Below, piece after piece: positions 17,928 to 27,435 of a stretch of DNA of 64,000 bases; position 1 is the stretch's first letter, and each line of letters begins with the position of its first letter. The notes beneath the pieces are model-generated. The model was given only the letters and a program-made list of their open reading frames with translations, did not search any database and had not been told where the DNA came from. A program made the position numbers and the translations under genes. This stretch comes from Alteribacillus persepolensis (GTDB lineage Bacteria; Bacillota; Bacilli; Bacillales; Marinococcaceae), in NCBI RefSeq assembly GCF_900099605.1, contig NZ_FNDK01000018.1, positions 1 through 64,000 of the forward strand. Direction: 5' to 3'.

Positions 17928-18872
17928 CTACAGTGAAATGCTCTTTTTTGTTTCAGCCAAAAATTGATCCATTTTCTCAATGGTTCCTTTTATCTGTTCA
18001 GGGAAGACAGCCATATTCGTAAAGAATCCATGAATTAAACCAGGTTCTGTATAAGCTTCTACGTGAATGCCGGCTTCTTGTAAGCGTTTTGCATACGCCA
18101 TGCCTTCATCACGGAGAACGTCACATTCTGCTGTTGCGACAAAAGCAGGGGGAAGACCGCTTACATCTTGAGCTAACAGAGGCGCAGCATAAATGTTTTT
18201 TGCATCTATCTCATGATTGATGTAGTAGTCTCCAAACCAAATCATCAAATCTCTGTCCAGTCCAAACCCTTCACCAAATTCTTGATAAGAACCTGTGTTA
18301 TAACTTAAGTCCGTGACAGGATAAATTAACACCTGTGCGGCAATAGGCGGCCCTTGTCTGTCACGAGACATCATCGAAACCGCCGTTGCCAAGTTCCCTC
18401 CGGCACTATCACCGGCTACAACTATATTGGAAGCGCTTCCATTTATAGACGCAGCATGTTCACTCACCCATTCTAAGGCAGCGTAAGAGTCTTCTAGAGG
18501 AATTGGAAACTTGTATTCTGGTGCAAGCCGGTAGTCAACCGATACGACCACACGCTCTGTTTTATTGGCAATCATCCGGCACGTAGCGTCCGCTGTTTCT
18601 AAATCACCAATAACCCAGCCGCCGCCATGATAATAGACAAATAGCGGAAAAGGTCCTTCTCCTTCAGGAGTATAGATTCTTATCCCGATGTTAGCATCAT
18701 CACTAACAGGAATTTGCTTGTCTTCCATTTTGGCGAGAGGGGCTAACTCTACATCTGCAGCAGGCATTTGTGCAAACATATCTCTTACTTCTTCGGGTTT
18801 CAATGTTTGGAGGAGAGGCATCTCATAAAATTGTTCGAGGTACGCTTTAGCTTGGGGAATTAAATTAGCCAA
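17928..18872 (-). CDS. alpha/beta hydrolase, HSL-type esterase
   Basis: 314 residues. Oxyanion-hole motif H82-G-G-G-W and nucleophile S156 in GDSAGG; the triad is completed by Asp in AECDVLRDEG (near 255) and His in GLIHGF (near 285). Hormone-sensitive-lipase family carboxylesterases cleave short-chain esters. TTG start with AAAGGAAG upstream. It is the first gene of the operon ending in the Baeyer-Villiger monooxygenase. Together they can convert a ketone to alcohol and acid. No signal peptide, so cytoplasmic. Confidence 0.9.
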   Translation of the reverse strand: MANLIPQAKAYLEQFYEMPLLQTLKPEEVRDMFAQMPAADVELAPLAKMEDKQIPVSDDANIGIRIYTPEGEGPFPLFVYYHGGGWVIGDLETADATCRMIANKTERVVVSVDYRLAPEYKFPIPLEDSYAALEWVSEHAASINGSASNIVVAGDSAGGNLATAVSMMSRDRQGPPIAAQVLIYPVTDLSYNTGSYQEFGEGFGLDRDLMIWFGDYYINHEIDAKNIYAAPLLAQDVSGLPPAFVATAECDVLRDEGMAYAKRLQEAGIHVEAYTEPGLIHGFFTNMAVFPEQIKGTIEKMDQFLAETKKSISL

Positions 18873-19012
18873 TACACATCTTCCTTTCTTGCATTTTTTA
18901 AGATGCTTTAGAAAATAGTTTCCTAAAACCTCTACCCATATTGTACATTTTCACTTATAATATGAATATTCCCAATTTTGTGTATACTATTCCCTCAAAA
19001 GGAGATGGTCGT

Positions 19013-19717
19013 ATGTATACCATTTATTCGTTGCAAGACCATATGCGTTCATTAAATTCTCTATCAAGCCAGAAAGAACAGCTTCTCCACATGCTCCATA
19101 TCTATTTGGATGTGTTTCCAGCTAAAGATGCATATTTGTTTCGATACTCTCCTTTAGGATATCTTGGGGAAGGTGTCATTGGGCTGACTGATGCAGGTTT
19201 TGTTAGTATTGGCGACATTCGGGATGACCTGCGCACCCTTTCTATTATTTACAATGCTGTCTGTGAACGAAAAACACAATTTAGTTCAGGAGAAGAATAT
19301 TTTTTAAAATACGCCAACAGCAAATATGCCTCCCGCTTTTCGATGGATTGTCTTGTCGTTACGCCTATCCCTTTCGAACGGACGGTCATTGGATATATTT
19401 GTACAACAAATATTGCGGAAGGGGTCGTTATGGATGAGGACCTGTTATCGTCACTCACTATGTTTGGACAGCTGGCCGGCTCCGCGTTAAATGAAACACT
19501 TACGATAAACAATGATTCCTCTCTTTTAAGCAATCGGGAACTAGAAGTAATGAGGCGGATTGCCAAAGGGGAAAGCACCAAAGATATGGCTGACTATATG
19601 GACATTAGTGAATTTACCGTTAAACAGTACGTAAAATCTGCGATTAAAAAGCTTGGTGCCCAAAATCGTGCTCATGCTGTTGCTGTTATGTTTCAACGCG
19701 GTCTGTTAAAAGGATAG
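19013..19717 (+). CDS. LuxR/GerE-family transcriptional regulator
   Basis: 234 residues. The C-terminal HTH (about 170-232: LSNRELEVMRRIAKGESTKD, VKQYVKSAIKKLGAQNRAHA) is of the LuxR/GerE type. The N-terminal 160 residues look like a GAF-like sensor without a recognisable phosphorylation site. The ATG at 19013 has AAAGGAGAT upstream; the longer frame starts inside the promoter area (TATAAT at 18956-18961). It is divergent from the esterase-monooxygenase operon, so it is probably its activator, responding to the ketone or a metabolite (inference). Confidence 0.82.
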   Translation: MYTIYSLQDHMRSLNSLSSQKEQLLHMLHIYLDVFPAKDAYLFRYSPLGYLGEGVIGLTDAGFVSIGDIRDDLRTLSIIYNAVCERKTQFSSGEEYFLKYANSKYASRFSMDCLVVTPIPFERTVIGYICTTNIAEGVVMDEDLLSSLTMFGQLAGSALNETLTINNDSSLLSNRELEVMRRIAKGESTKDMADYMDISEFTVKQYVKSAIKKLGAQNRAHAVAVMFQRGLLKG

Positions 19718-19835
19718 CGCTTTTTCAGCAGCCCACTGAACAAACCTGTGTCGTATACACTTAGGCGCCTCGATATTTGGGGAAGACAAAAAATATCCGT
19801 CTTTCACCTTTTCCTGTCTGCTCTGCCCGTGCAAG

Positions 19836-19873
19836 AAAAAACTCTTATTCGCATTACATGAACAAGAGTTTTT
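19836..19873. terminator. bidirectional terminator between luxR-type gene and Gly/Pro-rich gene
   Basis: AAAAACTCTT / AAGAGTTTTT arms with A and T runs on both sides; convergent genes. Confidence 0.75.
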
Positions 19874-19894
19874 CACACGTTCAATTAAAACATA

Positions 19895-20164
19895 CTAGTA
19901 ATGACCATCATAAGGAGCTGGGTAACCATGCCCTGCATAAGGGCCATAGACTGGGCCGTAACTTGGACCAAAAGAAGGACCATAATGAGGCCCATATACC
20001 GGTCCGTGATAAGGGCCAGGGCCACCATATCCGCCCCCATACAACAACGGGCCAACAGCTAATCCTGCTAGAAAAGGAATAAACGGAAAATACGGATTTC
20101 TCGGCGGATGGTGATGATGGTCGTGGCTTCTCAACCATCCGTGGTGCCAATAATATGGGTGCAT
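19895..20164 (-). CDS. His/Gly/Pro/Tyr-rich repeat protein, coat-like
   Basis: 89 residues. Histidine-rich head (MHPYYWHHGWLRSHDHHHHPP), one short hydrophobic stretch (PFIPFLAGLAVGPLLYGG), then repeats of the type GP(x)YGP(x)YGP to the end. Composition is like Bacillus spore coat or surface proteins, but no family is certain. An ATG eight codons upstream is possible but has no ribosome site; AAAGG lies before the start used. It stands in the place of the short gene between comZ and fabH in B. subtilis. GC-rich repeats could make it evolve quickly. Confidence 0.6.
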   Translation of the reverse strand: MHPYYWHHGWLRSHDHHHHPPRNPYFPFIPFLAGLAVGPLLYGGGYGGPGPYHGPVYGPHYGPSFGPSYGPVYGPYAGHGYPAPYDGHY

Positions 20165-20237
20165 GCGGCGACAACCTTTCTTTTCCATTAGATATTTTCA
20201 CTATATGTAGAAAAAAGAAAGGTGTTACTAAGGGCCG

Positions 20238-20423
20238 TTATTCGTTTTTCGCATCTTCATATCCGATATTGTACGCCTCTTCCATCACTTTGGTTAATAA
20301 TTCAATAGCAGGCTGCATGTCTTCCATATCCAGCTCGATGCCTTTTTTATCTAGTAATGTTTTTGCTTCGGGGAGATGCTGCATAGCCACTTGCATAAAC
20401 TTCATTTTTCGTTCTTGATCCAC
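20238..20423 (-). CDS. comZ: ComZ, negative regulator of comG expression
   Basis: 61 residues; MDQERKMKFMQVAMQHLPEA and GIELDMEDMQPAIELLTKVM match the ComZ pattern (in B. subtilis LQIAMKYLPEAKxxLxKSGIELSME). ComZ lowers transcription of the late competence operon comG. GTG start with AGGAGGTGAGG upstream. It follows med by about 67 bases, exactly as the med-comZ pair of B. subtilis, which is the strongest support for both names. Confidence 0.85.
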   Translation of the reverse strand: MDQERKMKFMQVAMQHLPEAKTLLDKKGIELDMEDMQPAIELLTKVMEEAYNIGYEDAKNE

Positions 20424-20490
20424 TTACCTCACCTCCTGTCTCTTCTGTGTCGTTATTATTGAAGCACGTTTCTCTTGCAAGCGTCAATAC

Positions 20491-21456
20491 TTATTCTGGC
20501 AGGTCTCCTGTCTCTTTATAGACTGTGATTTCTTTTTCCAGCTGCCCTTTAACATCTGCTGGTATAACCGAACTGTAGGTTCCCATTGAAATGGCTCCAT
20601 CTTGAAAATCGACATGAATGATTCCGCTTTCTAATTCATTGTTCTGGTACTGCTCTGCAGCCAGGCGGTACACTGTACCAACGTGCTGCACGGTGCTTGT
20701 TAACACCGTGGACTTGCCTAAATCGGATTGGTCCCCGATATAGCCAATCGCATACAGCCCCTTGTCTTTTAACTCTTCAATGACTTCAAGGTGATAACCA
20801 TTTCCTGCCGGATAAATAACATCTGCCCCCGCTTCTATCATACGGTTTAGTATCTGCAACGCTGTTTCTTTATCATCCCAGCTCCCAACGCTCTCTTCCA
20901 TCACACGTACAGATGCATCGTCCGCTGACTGGGCGCCATTCATAAAACCTTCTACTTCTGGCTGCCATTCTTGCGCGGCAATCACTCCCACCGTGTTTGA
21001 ATCACTCATTGCCTGTGATAACCGCCCAGCAAAAAATCCCATCGCATACCCATCAAAAATAATAGAAGTAACATTTTCACCACGTGCTTGACCATTCAAA
21101 GAAACAAAATGCATATTTTCATAATCATTGCTTAACTCTTCAAACATATCCGCAAACGTTTTGCCATGGCCAAACACAAGCTCAACACCCTCATCCTGCA
21201 GCGCGTCCAGTGATGTTTTCACCCCTCCTAAGCTGGTGATATTTTCTTCATACATGACTTCCATATTTAATTCCGACTGTATGCTTAACAGTCCTTCGAA
21301 ACCTTTTTGATTCCACGTTTTATCATCGACTGTACTTTCTAATAAGAGTGCTGCTTTTACGTCAGTTGATGATGTGGCCGGTAAAACAGCTTGACAGCTC
21401 GTCAGCAGAAAAAAACCGAGACAAAGCATCCAGATAACAGCTTTGCTTTTTTTCAT
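20491..21456 (-). CDS. med: Med, BMP-family lipoprotein, positive regulator of comK
   Basis: 321 residues. Lipoprotein signal with lipobox LTSC21, then a periplasmic-binding-protein fold of the BMP/Med group (AALLLESTVDDKTWNQKGFEGL, IIFDGYAMGFFAGRLSQAM, GADVIYPAGNGYHLEVIEEL). In B. subtilis Med stimulates comK expression and is followed by comZ, as here. The ATG at 21456 has AAAGGAG 9-10 bases before it. The longer frame upstream only reads through a repeat element (21476..21569), so it is rejected. Actual ligand unknown. Confidence 0.85.
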   Translation of the reverse strand: MKKSKAVIWMLCLGFFLLTSCQAVLPATSSTDVKAALLLESTVDDKTWNQKGFEGLLSIQSELNMEVMYEENITSLGGVKTSLDALQDEGVELVFGHGKTFADMFEELSNDYENMHFVSLNGQARGENVTSIIFDGYAMGFFAGRLSQAMSDSNTVGVIAAQEWQPEVEGFMNGAQSADDASVRVMEESVGSWDDKETALQILNRMIEAGADVIYPAGNGYHLEVIEELKDKGLYAIGYIGDQSDLGKSTVLTSTVQHVGTVYRLAAEQYQNNELESGIIHVDFQDGAISMGTYSSVIPADVKGQLEKEITVYKETGDLPE

Positions 21457-21475
21457 TATAATCAACACTCCTTTC

Positions 21476-21569
21476 AAGAAAAACGGCGGTTGAGAAATCC
21501 GCTCAACCACCACCCTTGTCATCGTAGACGTTGCTGCTTTAGAACGCATCTGCTGCAGACGGGACGCTT
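21476..21569 (-). repeat. ~95-bp repeat B, copy 1, in the med leader
   Basis: Very similar to 44182..44276: AAGAAAAACGG(C/T)GGTTGA, CCGCTCAACCACCA, TTTAGAACGCATCTGCTGCA. GGTGGTTGA / TCAACC(G/A)CC forms a stem. The C/T difference between copies keeps pairing only on the minus strand (U-G for U-A), suggesting a transcribed hairpin. Confidence 0.65.
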
Positions 21570-21655
21570 TCCATGGACGGACCGAGGGATCCTCGAGCGA
21601 GCAGGTGCTTGTGCAAAACTAAAAAAACGCCAGCTTTTATCCTCTCTTATCTTTA
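21570..21655 (+). repeat. dispersed repeat, right-half copy
   Basis: TTTCCATGGACGGACCGAGG, CTCGAGCGAGCAGGTGCTTG, AAAACGCC and CTTTTATCC, as in copies at 33.9 and 62.7 kb. It is fused directly to repeat B on its left. Confidence 0.65.
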
Positions 21656-21676
21656 TAAAGACAGTATGGCTGGCGC
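21621..21676 (-). terminator. terminator of the 55-residue membrane protein gene, partly made from the repeat
   Basis: CGCCAGC / GCTGGCG arms, with T7 at the minus-strand end. The distal arm is inside the dispersed repeat. Confidence 0.55.
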
Positions 21677-21826
21677 CAAGCTTTGCGGTGCAGATAACTG
21701 CTCCGTGTATATGCTGGTTTCGTTCACACGCTGTATTTTCCTATAGGTGTCTGTCAGACAAACAGCTCGCTTTCATCTTCCGGTTATGGTACGTTTTCGC
21801 GTTTCATTTCAAAACTCCTGCATTCG

Positions 21827-21994
21827 TTAAGACGTCCGTCTGGCATATAACCATTCACTGCCTAAAGCAGCCACAAGAGATAAAAGGACAGACAGCCCTT
21901 CTTGTAATTGAAATACAAACTGACATATAACAAATGAGACGATAAGCACGGCGCAAAACAGGAGCGTTCTTATGTATACAGCATAATGATTCAT
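21827..21994 (-). CDS. small two-helix membrane protein at the yjzD position
   Basis: 55 residues, MNHYAVYIRTLLFCAVLIVS..., two membrane helices and a basic end. GAGGGAG lies about 9 bases before this ATG; the longer frame has its ribosome site inside. B. subtilis also has very small genes (yjzC, yjzD) between argF and med. Homology to these was not established. Confidence 0.55.
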   Translation of the reverse strand: MNHYAVYIRTLLFCAVLIVSFVICQFVFQLQEGLSVLLSLVAALGSEWLYARRTS

Positions 21995-22120
21995 TTCTTT
22001 GTCTCTCCCTCTAAACAGATATGATAACACACCTCAACACTTCCCATTAGAAATTACAGTCCGAAAGTATTGAAAAACCTTTGATAGCAGCAATTATACG
22101 GCGCTTTCTTTAGTATAAAG

Positions 22121-22163
22121 AAAAAGCTGCTTTACCGCCATCGGCGCTAAAGCAGCTTTTTTT
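22121..22163 (-). terminator. terminator of the arg-car operon
   Basis: AAAAAGCTGCTTTA / TAAAGCAGCTTTTTTT directly after the argF stop. Confidence 0.85.
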
Positions 22164-23123
22164 CTATTCCATAACCGAAGCAAGAATCGCTTTTTGTACA
22201 TGCAGCCGATTTTCTGCTTCGTCGTAAATAGCAGAGTGCGGACCGTCAATAATGCTTGCTGCCACTTCTTCTCCGCGATGTGCAGGCAGGCAGTGGAGAA
22301 AAATGAAATCATCTTTTGCGTTTGCACAAAGGGCCTCATTAATTTGAAAGCCGGCAAATGCTTTTTCTCTCTTTGCTTGCTCTTCTTCATAGCCCATGCT
22401 TGCCCATACATCTGTATAAATAACGTCTGCATCTTTTACAGCGTCTTGCGGGGTGTTTGTCAGTTCAACGTTTGTCCCGTTTTCTTCGGCTGTCTGCTGA
22501 ATTTCCTTCCACACTTTGTCATCTGGCTCATAGCCTGCTGGAACAGCAAGTGCTGCATCCATCCCCGTTTTTGCACAAGCTACTAACAGCGAATTCGCTA
22601 CGTTATTGCCGTCACCAACAAATGCAGCTTTCAAACCGTCAAGGCTTCCTTTATGTTCTTTTATCGTTAACACATCAGCAAGTGCCTGGCACGGATGATA
22701 TAAATCCGTTAATGCGTTAATCACAGGCACATCAGAGTGCGTTGCTAACTCTTCGACAGTTTCGTGTGAGTTCGTGCGAATCATAATCGCATCCAAATAG
22801 CGGGAAAGCACTTGTGCTGTATCTTTAATTGGTTCTCCCCGGCCAATTTGCATATCTCTTGGGCTTAAAAAGAGAGAATGTCCGCCAAGCTGTGTCATAC
22901 CGACTTCAAATGACACTCTTGTTCTCGTTGATGCATTTTCAAAAATCATGCCAAGTGATTTTCCTTGGAGCAGCTGGGACTGTCCATATTGTTTGTGGTG
23001 TTCTTTTAATTGTTCAGAGAATGTCAACAGATCTTGGATTTCATCTGTTGTAAAATCCAACAATGTTAACACATCTCTCCCGACAAGGTTGCCGGGAGGC
23101 TGAATATGCTTGTCTTCACTCAT
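22164..23123 (-). CDS. argF: ornithine carbamoyltransferase
   Basis: 319 residues. Carbamoyl-phosphate motif STRTRV (FENASTRTRVSFEV), HPCQ in DLYHPCQALADVLT, and HCLPAHRG for ornithine binding. It makes citrulline from ornithine and carbamoyl phosphate, using the product of the adjacent CarAB. The start lies 4 bases after the carB stop, with its AGAAGGAG site inside the carB end, so translation is coupled. Last gene of the arginine operon. Confidence 0.97.
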   Translation of the reverse strand: MSEDKHIQPPGNLVGRDVLTLLDFTTDEIQDLLTFSEQLKEHHKQYGQSQLLQGKSLGMIFENASTRTRVSFEVGMTQLGGHSLFLSPRDMQIGRGEPIKDTAQVLSRYLDAIMIRTNSHETVEELATHSDVPVINALTDLYHPCQALADVLTIKEHKGSLDGLKAAFVGDGNNVANSLLVACAKTGMDAALAVPAGYEPDDKVWKEIQQTAEENGTNVELTNTPQDAVKDADVIYTDVWASMGYEEEQAKREKAFAGFQINEALCANAKDDFIFLHCLPAHRGEEVAASIIDGPHSAIYDEAENRLHVQKAILASVME

Positions 23124-23127
23124 TGGC

Positions 23128-26100
23128 TTACACTCCTTCTTCAGCTGTCACCGCCTGCTTCAGCCATTCTTCAATCGCTTTTGGTTCTTTTCTTTCTCCA
23201 GTCATTGCTTCCAGCATAATTTCTAATGTTTTGGTGTTTGTAACAACTGTCTTTCTTTGTTTTAATGCTTCTTGACGACGCTTTGCTCCAGTGGAGTAGC
23301 CAGTCTTTGGAAAGCTGATATAGGCTACCGCATCTTCTTTTTCTACCCAGTTCTCATATGACATGTTTTCATGAGCCGTATCCCATTCATTGTCATCAGA
23401 GACGAGCGTATAGCCGAGATTTTCTAACTGCTTTAGAGACGAAGCAGCATCATCCAGCTGGCTGTGATGGATATCGCAAAAGATACGTCCAGTCTCTTTA
23501 AAGAGAAGCGGAATTTGCGTTTCTGACCAAGCAAAAGCTTTTTGGAATGCTTCTTCTTTGTCTTGTGCGATACTAATCAATTCACCGGTAGACTTCATTT
23601 CTGCTTCTAGCAGCGGATCAATTCCAGCAAGTTTATCGTTTGAGAACACCGGTGCCTTGACGGTGTAGTACGGTGTTTCTTCCACAAGACCGGATTTTCC
23701 ATCCGCCCAGTCTTTTACAGACTTGCCAAGCAGCATATGAACGGCGCCTTCAATAAGATGCGTACCGGTTACTTTGGAGAAAATCGGCACTGTTCTCGAC
23801 GCTCTTGGGTTAATTTCAATTACGTAGAGCGTATTATCTTCATACACAAATTGAATATTAAATATCCCTTTAAAATTCATGCCTCTCGCAATGTTTTGTG
23901 CGTATTGAACGAGCAATTCTTTCGTTGTATCCTGCACCGAAAATGGCGGCGTTACCGCAATCGAATCGCCCGAGTGAACACCGGCTGGTTCAACATGTTC
24001 AAAGATACCAGGAATATAAATATCATGTCCATCGGTTAAAACATCTACTTCAAGCTCTTTGCCTGGAATAAATGCATCGATTAAAATCGGATACTCTACA
24101 TTGTGTTTCATTTCTGTTAAATAGCTGGTGAGTTCTTCTTCACTCGTGTGAATCGCCATTCCTTGGCCGCCAATAACATAAGATGGACGCAATAGTACTG
24201 GAAAACCGATTTGTTTGGCTTTTTCAATCACATCATCTTTGTTGTAACCAGTCACTCCTGGAATATGCGGAACGCCCACTTTATTCATAAACTCATAAAA
24301 ACGACCGCGGTCTTCTAGTGCATCTATCGTATCCGAAGAGGTACCAAGTACATTTAAGCCTGCTTTTTCGAGCTCATCAGTAAGCGAAATACCTGTTTGC
24401 CCTCCCAGCTGCACAATAACAGCTTCTACGTTTTCTGCATCAGCCACATGCAGGACGTCTTCACTCGTTAATGGTTCAAAATATAAGTGATCGGCCATTT
24501 CAAAATCAGTACTAACCGTTTCAGGGTTATTGTTCATAATAACAGCTTCATAGCCTGCTTTTTGTACTTCCATCGCACCGTGCACGGAACAGTAGTCAAA
24601 TTCAATCCCCTGCCCGATACGGATTGGTCCAGAACCAAGGATTAAAATTTTCGGTTTCGTGCTCTTTTCTTCGCTGCCGTCACTGTGCTGATACCAGCTG
24701 GAGTAATAATATGGTGTTTCAGCAGTAAACTCTGCAGCACATGTATCTACCATGTGATAAGACGGCACGATTCCCCATTCTTTTCGCTGTTGGTAAACAG
24801 ACAGTGCTTCTGTTTCCCATTGTTTGGCCATCCATTTATCCGTAAAGCCAGTTTTTTTCCACTGCATAAGCTGTTCTTGTGTGACATTTTTCCACGTCGT
24901 GCTTTTAATCGCTTCTTCTAGGCGGACGAGCTTTTCAAATGATTGTAAAAAGAACAAGTCAATTTCCGTTTTGTCATGAAGCGCCTGTGCAGTTTCTCCT
25001 TTTCTTAACAATTCCATCAGCACAAAAAAGCGCTGGTCGTCTTGGTTGTCCAGACGTTTATACAATGCAGAAACTGTGTGACCGACTAGTTCAGGCAGTG
25101 CTAAGCCGTCTGTTTTTATTTCCAGCGAACGTACAGCTTTTTGCAGAGCTGATTCCAGGTTACGCTCTATAGCCATGACTTCACCCGTTGCTTTCATTTG
25201 TGTGCCAAGTGTGCGTTTGGCATGCACAAATTTATCAAACGGCCAGCGTGGAAATTTCACGACAACGTAGTCAAGCGCCGGCTCAAAACTTGCATACGTA
25301 TGGCCTGTTACAGGGTTTAACAATTCATGCAAGTGATACCCTACACTGAGCTTAGCTGCCATACGGGCAATAGGATAGCCAGTCGCTTTGGACGCAAGTG
25401 CCGAGGAACGGCTGACACGTGGATTTACTTCAATTAAGTAATATTGCTTGCTGTGTGGGTCAAGCGCAAATTGAATGTTGCAGCCGCCGACAATGCCAAG
25501 CGCTCGAATCACTTTTAGGGATGCGGCACGTAACATTTGGTATTCTACATCTGTTAACGTCTGCGATGGAGCCACAACAATCGAATCCCCTGTGTGCACC
25601 CCTACCGGATCAATGTTTTCCATGTTGCAGACAGTGATACACGTATCATTTTCATCCCGCATCACTTCATATTCTACTTCTTTAAAACCGGCAATACTTT
25701 TTTCCACCAAGCACTGGCTGATTGGACTTGCGTCTAGGCCGCCCGTTACAATATAGCGCAGCTCCTCTTCGTTATGAGCGATACCGCCACCGCCGCCGCC
25801 TAATGTATAAGCGGGACGAATAATAATAGGGTAGCCGGTTTTGGCTGCAAATTCCAGTGCTTCTTCTTCTTTTTCTACGATTTCACTTTCCGGAACAGGC
25901 TCGCCGATCTCTTGCATTAACGAGCGGAACAATTCCCGGTCTTCCCCTTGTTTGATTGATTCAATTGGCGTGCCAAGCAGCGTAACGCCATATTTGGATA
26001 AAATGTCTTGTTCATCCAAAGCAAACGCTAAGTTTAAGCCCGTTTGCCCGCCCAACGTGGCAAGCAGACCATCTGGCTTTTCTTTTTGGATGACTTTTTC

Positions 26101-26322
26101 TACCGATTCTACTGTTAATGGTTCAAAATATACTTTATCTGCACAGGCTTCGTCCGTCATTACCGTTGCAGGATTATTATTGATTAAAACAACTTCCATT
26201 CCTTCTTCTCGAAGTGCAAGGCATGCTTGTGTACCGGAGTAATCAAATTCTGCTGCCTGCCCGATAATAATTGGCCCGGACCCAATGACGAGTACTTTGT
26301 TGATGTCTGTTTGTTTAGGCAT
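23128..26322 (-). CDS. carB: carbamoyl-phosphate synthase large subunit (arginine operon)
   Basis: 1064 residues. Two homologous ATP-grasp halves, beginning with KVLVIGSGPIIIGQAAEFDYSG and, after the middle, KILILGSGPIRIGQGIEFDY, followed by a C-terminal MGS-like allosteric domain. It uses ammonia from CarA, bicarbonate and 2 ATP to make carbamoyl phosphate. The ATG at 26322 (MPKQTDINKV) overlaps the carA end by 8 bases. A 61-codon upstream extension seen in the same frame runs antiparallel inside carA and is not used. The linkage to argF indicates the arginine-dedicated enzyme. Confidence 0.97.
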   Translation of the reverse strand: MPKQTDINKVLVIGSGPIIIGQAAEFDYSGTQACLALREEGMEVVLINNNPATVMTDEACADKVYFEPLTVESVEKVIQKEKPDGLLATLGGQTGLNLAFALDEQDILSKYGVTLLGTPIESIKQGEDRELFRSLMQEIGEPVPESEIVEKEEEALEFAAKTGYPIIIRPAYTLGGGGGGIAHNEEELRYIVTGGLDASPISQCLVEKSIAGFKEVEYEVMRDENDTCITVCNMENIDPVGVHTGDSIVVAPSQTLTDVEYQMLRAASLKVIRALGIVGGCNIQFALDPHSKQYYLIEVNPRVSRSSALASKATGYPIARMAAKLSVGYHLHELLNPVTGHTYASFEPALDYVVVKFPRWPFDKFVHAKRTLGTQMKATGEVMAIERNLESALQKAVRSLEIKTDGLALPELVGHTVSALYKRLDNQDDQRFFVLMELLRKGETAQALHDKTEIDLFFLQSFEKLVRLEEAIKSTTWKNVTQEQLMQWKKTGFTDKWMAKQWETEALSVYQQRKEWGIVPSYHMVDTCAAEFTAETPYYYSSWYQHSDGSEEKSTKPKILILGSGPIRIGQGIEFDYCSVHGAMEVQKAGYEAVIMNNNPETVSTDFEMADHLYFEPLTSEDVLHVADAENVEAVIVQLGGQTGISLTDELEKAGLNVLGTSSDTIDALEDRGRFYEFMNKVGVPHIPGVTGYNKDDVIEKAKQIGFPVLLRPSYVIGGQGMAIHTSEEELTSYLTEMKHNVEYPILIDAFIPGKELEVDVLTDGHDIYIPGIFEHVEPAGVHSGDSIAVTPPFSVQDTTKELLVQYAQNIARGMNFKGIFNIQFVYEDNTLYVIEINPRASRTVPIFSKVTGTHLIEGAVHMLLGKSVKDWADGKSGLVEETPYYTVKAPVFSNDKLAGIDPLLEAEMKSTGELISIAQDKEEAFQKAFAWSETQIPLLFKETGRIFCDIHHSQLDDAASSLKQLENLGYTLVSDDNEWDTAHENMSYENWVEKEDAVAYISFPKTGYSTGAKRRQEALKQRKTVVTNTKTLEIMLEAMTGERKEPKAIEEWLKQAVTAEEGV

Positions 26323-27397
26323 AGGTTTTCTCTCTCCCCTTTTTCTTAAGGTGTTGAAGGAATTGATCAAAGATTTCTTCGCTGTCTGCCGGTCCTGGAT
26401 GTGCTTCTGGGTGGAACTGTACGGTCGTAATATCGTGCTTCGAGTGTGAGAGACCTTCGACAGACCCGTCATTAATATTGATATATTGTACCGAAAACTC
26501 TCCATCTGGCAGACTGTCTTCTTTTACAACGTAACTGTGGTTTTGAGATGTCATAAATACTTTCTTGGTCTGTTTATCTTGTACCGGCTGATTCGCTCCG
26601 CGATGGCCGAAACGAAGCTTCTCTGTGTCACCGCCAAAGGCAAGCGCGAGCAGCTGATGGCCAAGGCAAATCCCTAAAGATGGGTACGTTTGTGCAAGCT
26701 GCTTGTAATGAGGAAGCCACTCTTGCAGCTGCTTAGGGTTGCCTGGTCCGTTGGAGAATAACAATCCATCCGGCTCAAGTGCTTCAATCTCTTCCATTGG
26801 AGTATTAAACGGAACAACCGTAACTTTACAGCCTTTTTTCACAAGGCTTCGAACCATTGATTGTTTGTAGCCAAAGTCGAGCAAAGCGATATGCTGTTCT
26901 CCATCACCAAAAGTTACAGGCGCTGACACCGCCACTTTATCAATCAGCATTTGTTCACCAATTGGCTGATACGCACGAACATCTGTATTTTCAGCAGATG
27001 TTGTCATCACAGCACCCATGTCCCCTTTTTCACGAATGCTTTTGACAATGGCCCGAGTGTCTGCTCCTTTGATTATCGGCACTCCCGCTTTTTTGGCTGC
27101 TTCTTCGATGGTCTGCTTCGCTTCGTAGTGAAACACATCAGATGCGGCTTCACTGACTACCATACCTGCCGGCTGCGGTTTTATGCTTTCATAGTCGTGC
27201 TCGTTCCAGCCATAATTTCCGATCAGGGGATACGTAAACACGACGATTTGCCCGTGAAACGAAGGATCAGTCATTACTTCTTGATATCCGGTCATACCAG
27301 TGAAAAATACAATTTCGCCATAGATTTCTTCCTGATTGTCAGAAACCATCGTTCCTTCGAATACTTCTCCGCTTTCTAGCTTGATATATCCCTTCAT
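26315..27397 (-). CDS. carA: carbamoyl-phosphate synthase small subunit (glutaminase)
   Basis: 360 residues. N-terminal CPSase small-chain domain (MKGYIKLESGEVFEGTM, GEIVFFTGMTGYQEVMTDPS) and a class I glutamine amidotransferase domain with nucleophile Cys in GICLGHQLLALAFGG and FHPEAHPGP. It releases ammonia from glutamine and passes it to CarB. The ATG at 27397 has GAGGAGGAAC upstream; the longer frame lacks a ribosome site. Confidence 0.97.
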   Translation of the reverse strand: MKGYIKLESGEVFEGTMVSDNQEEIYGEIVFFTGMTGYQEVMTDPSFHGQIVVFTYPLIGNYGWNEHDYESIKPQPAGMVVSEAASDVFHYEAKQTIEEAAKKAGVPIIKGADTRAIVKSIREKGDMGAVMTTSAENTDVRAYQPIGEQMLIDKVAVSAPVTFGDGEQHIALLDFGYKQSMVRSLVKKGCKVTVVPFNTPMEEIEALEPDGLLFSNGPGNPKQLQEWLPHYKQLAQTYPSLGICLGHQLLALAFGGDTEKLRFGHRGANQPVQDKQTKKVFMTSQNHSYVVKEDSLPDGEFSVQYININDGSVEGLSHSKHDITTVQFHPEAHPGPADSEEIFDQFLQHLKKKGREKTYA

Positions 27398-27435
27398 ATG
27401 TTTGTTCCTCCTCATAGTCTCCCAGGTGTATTTCT

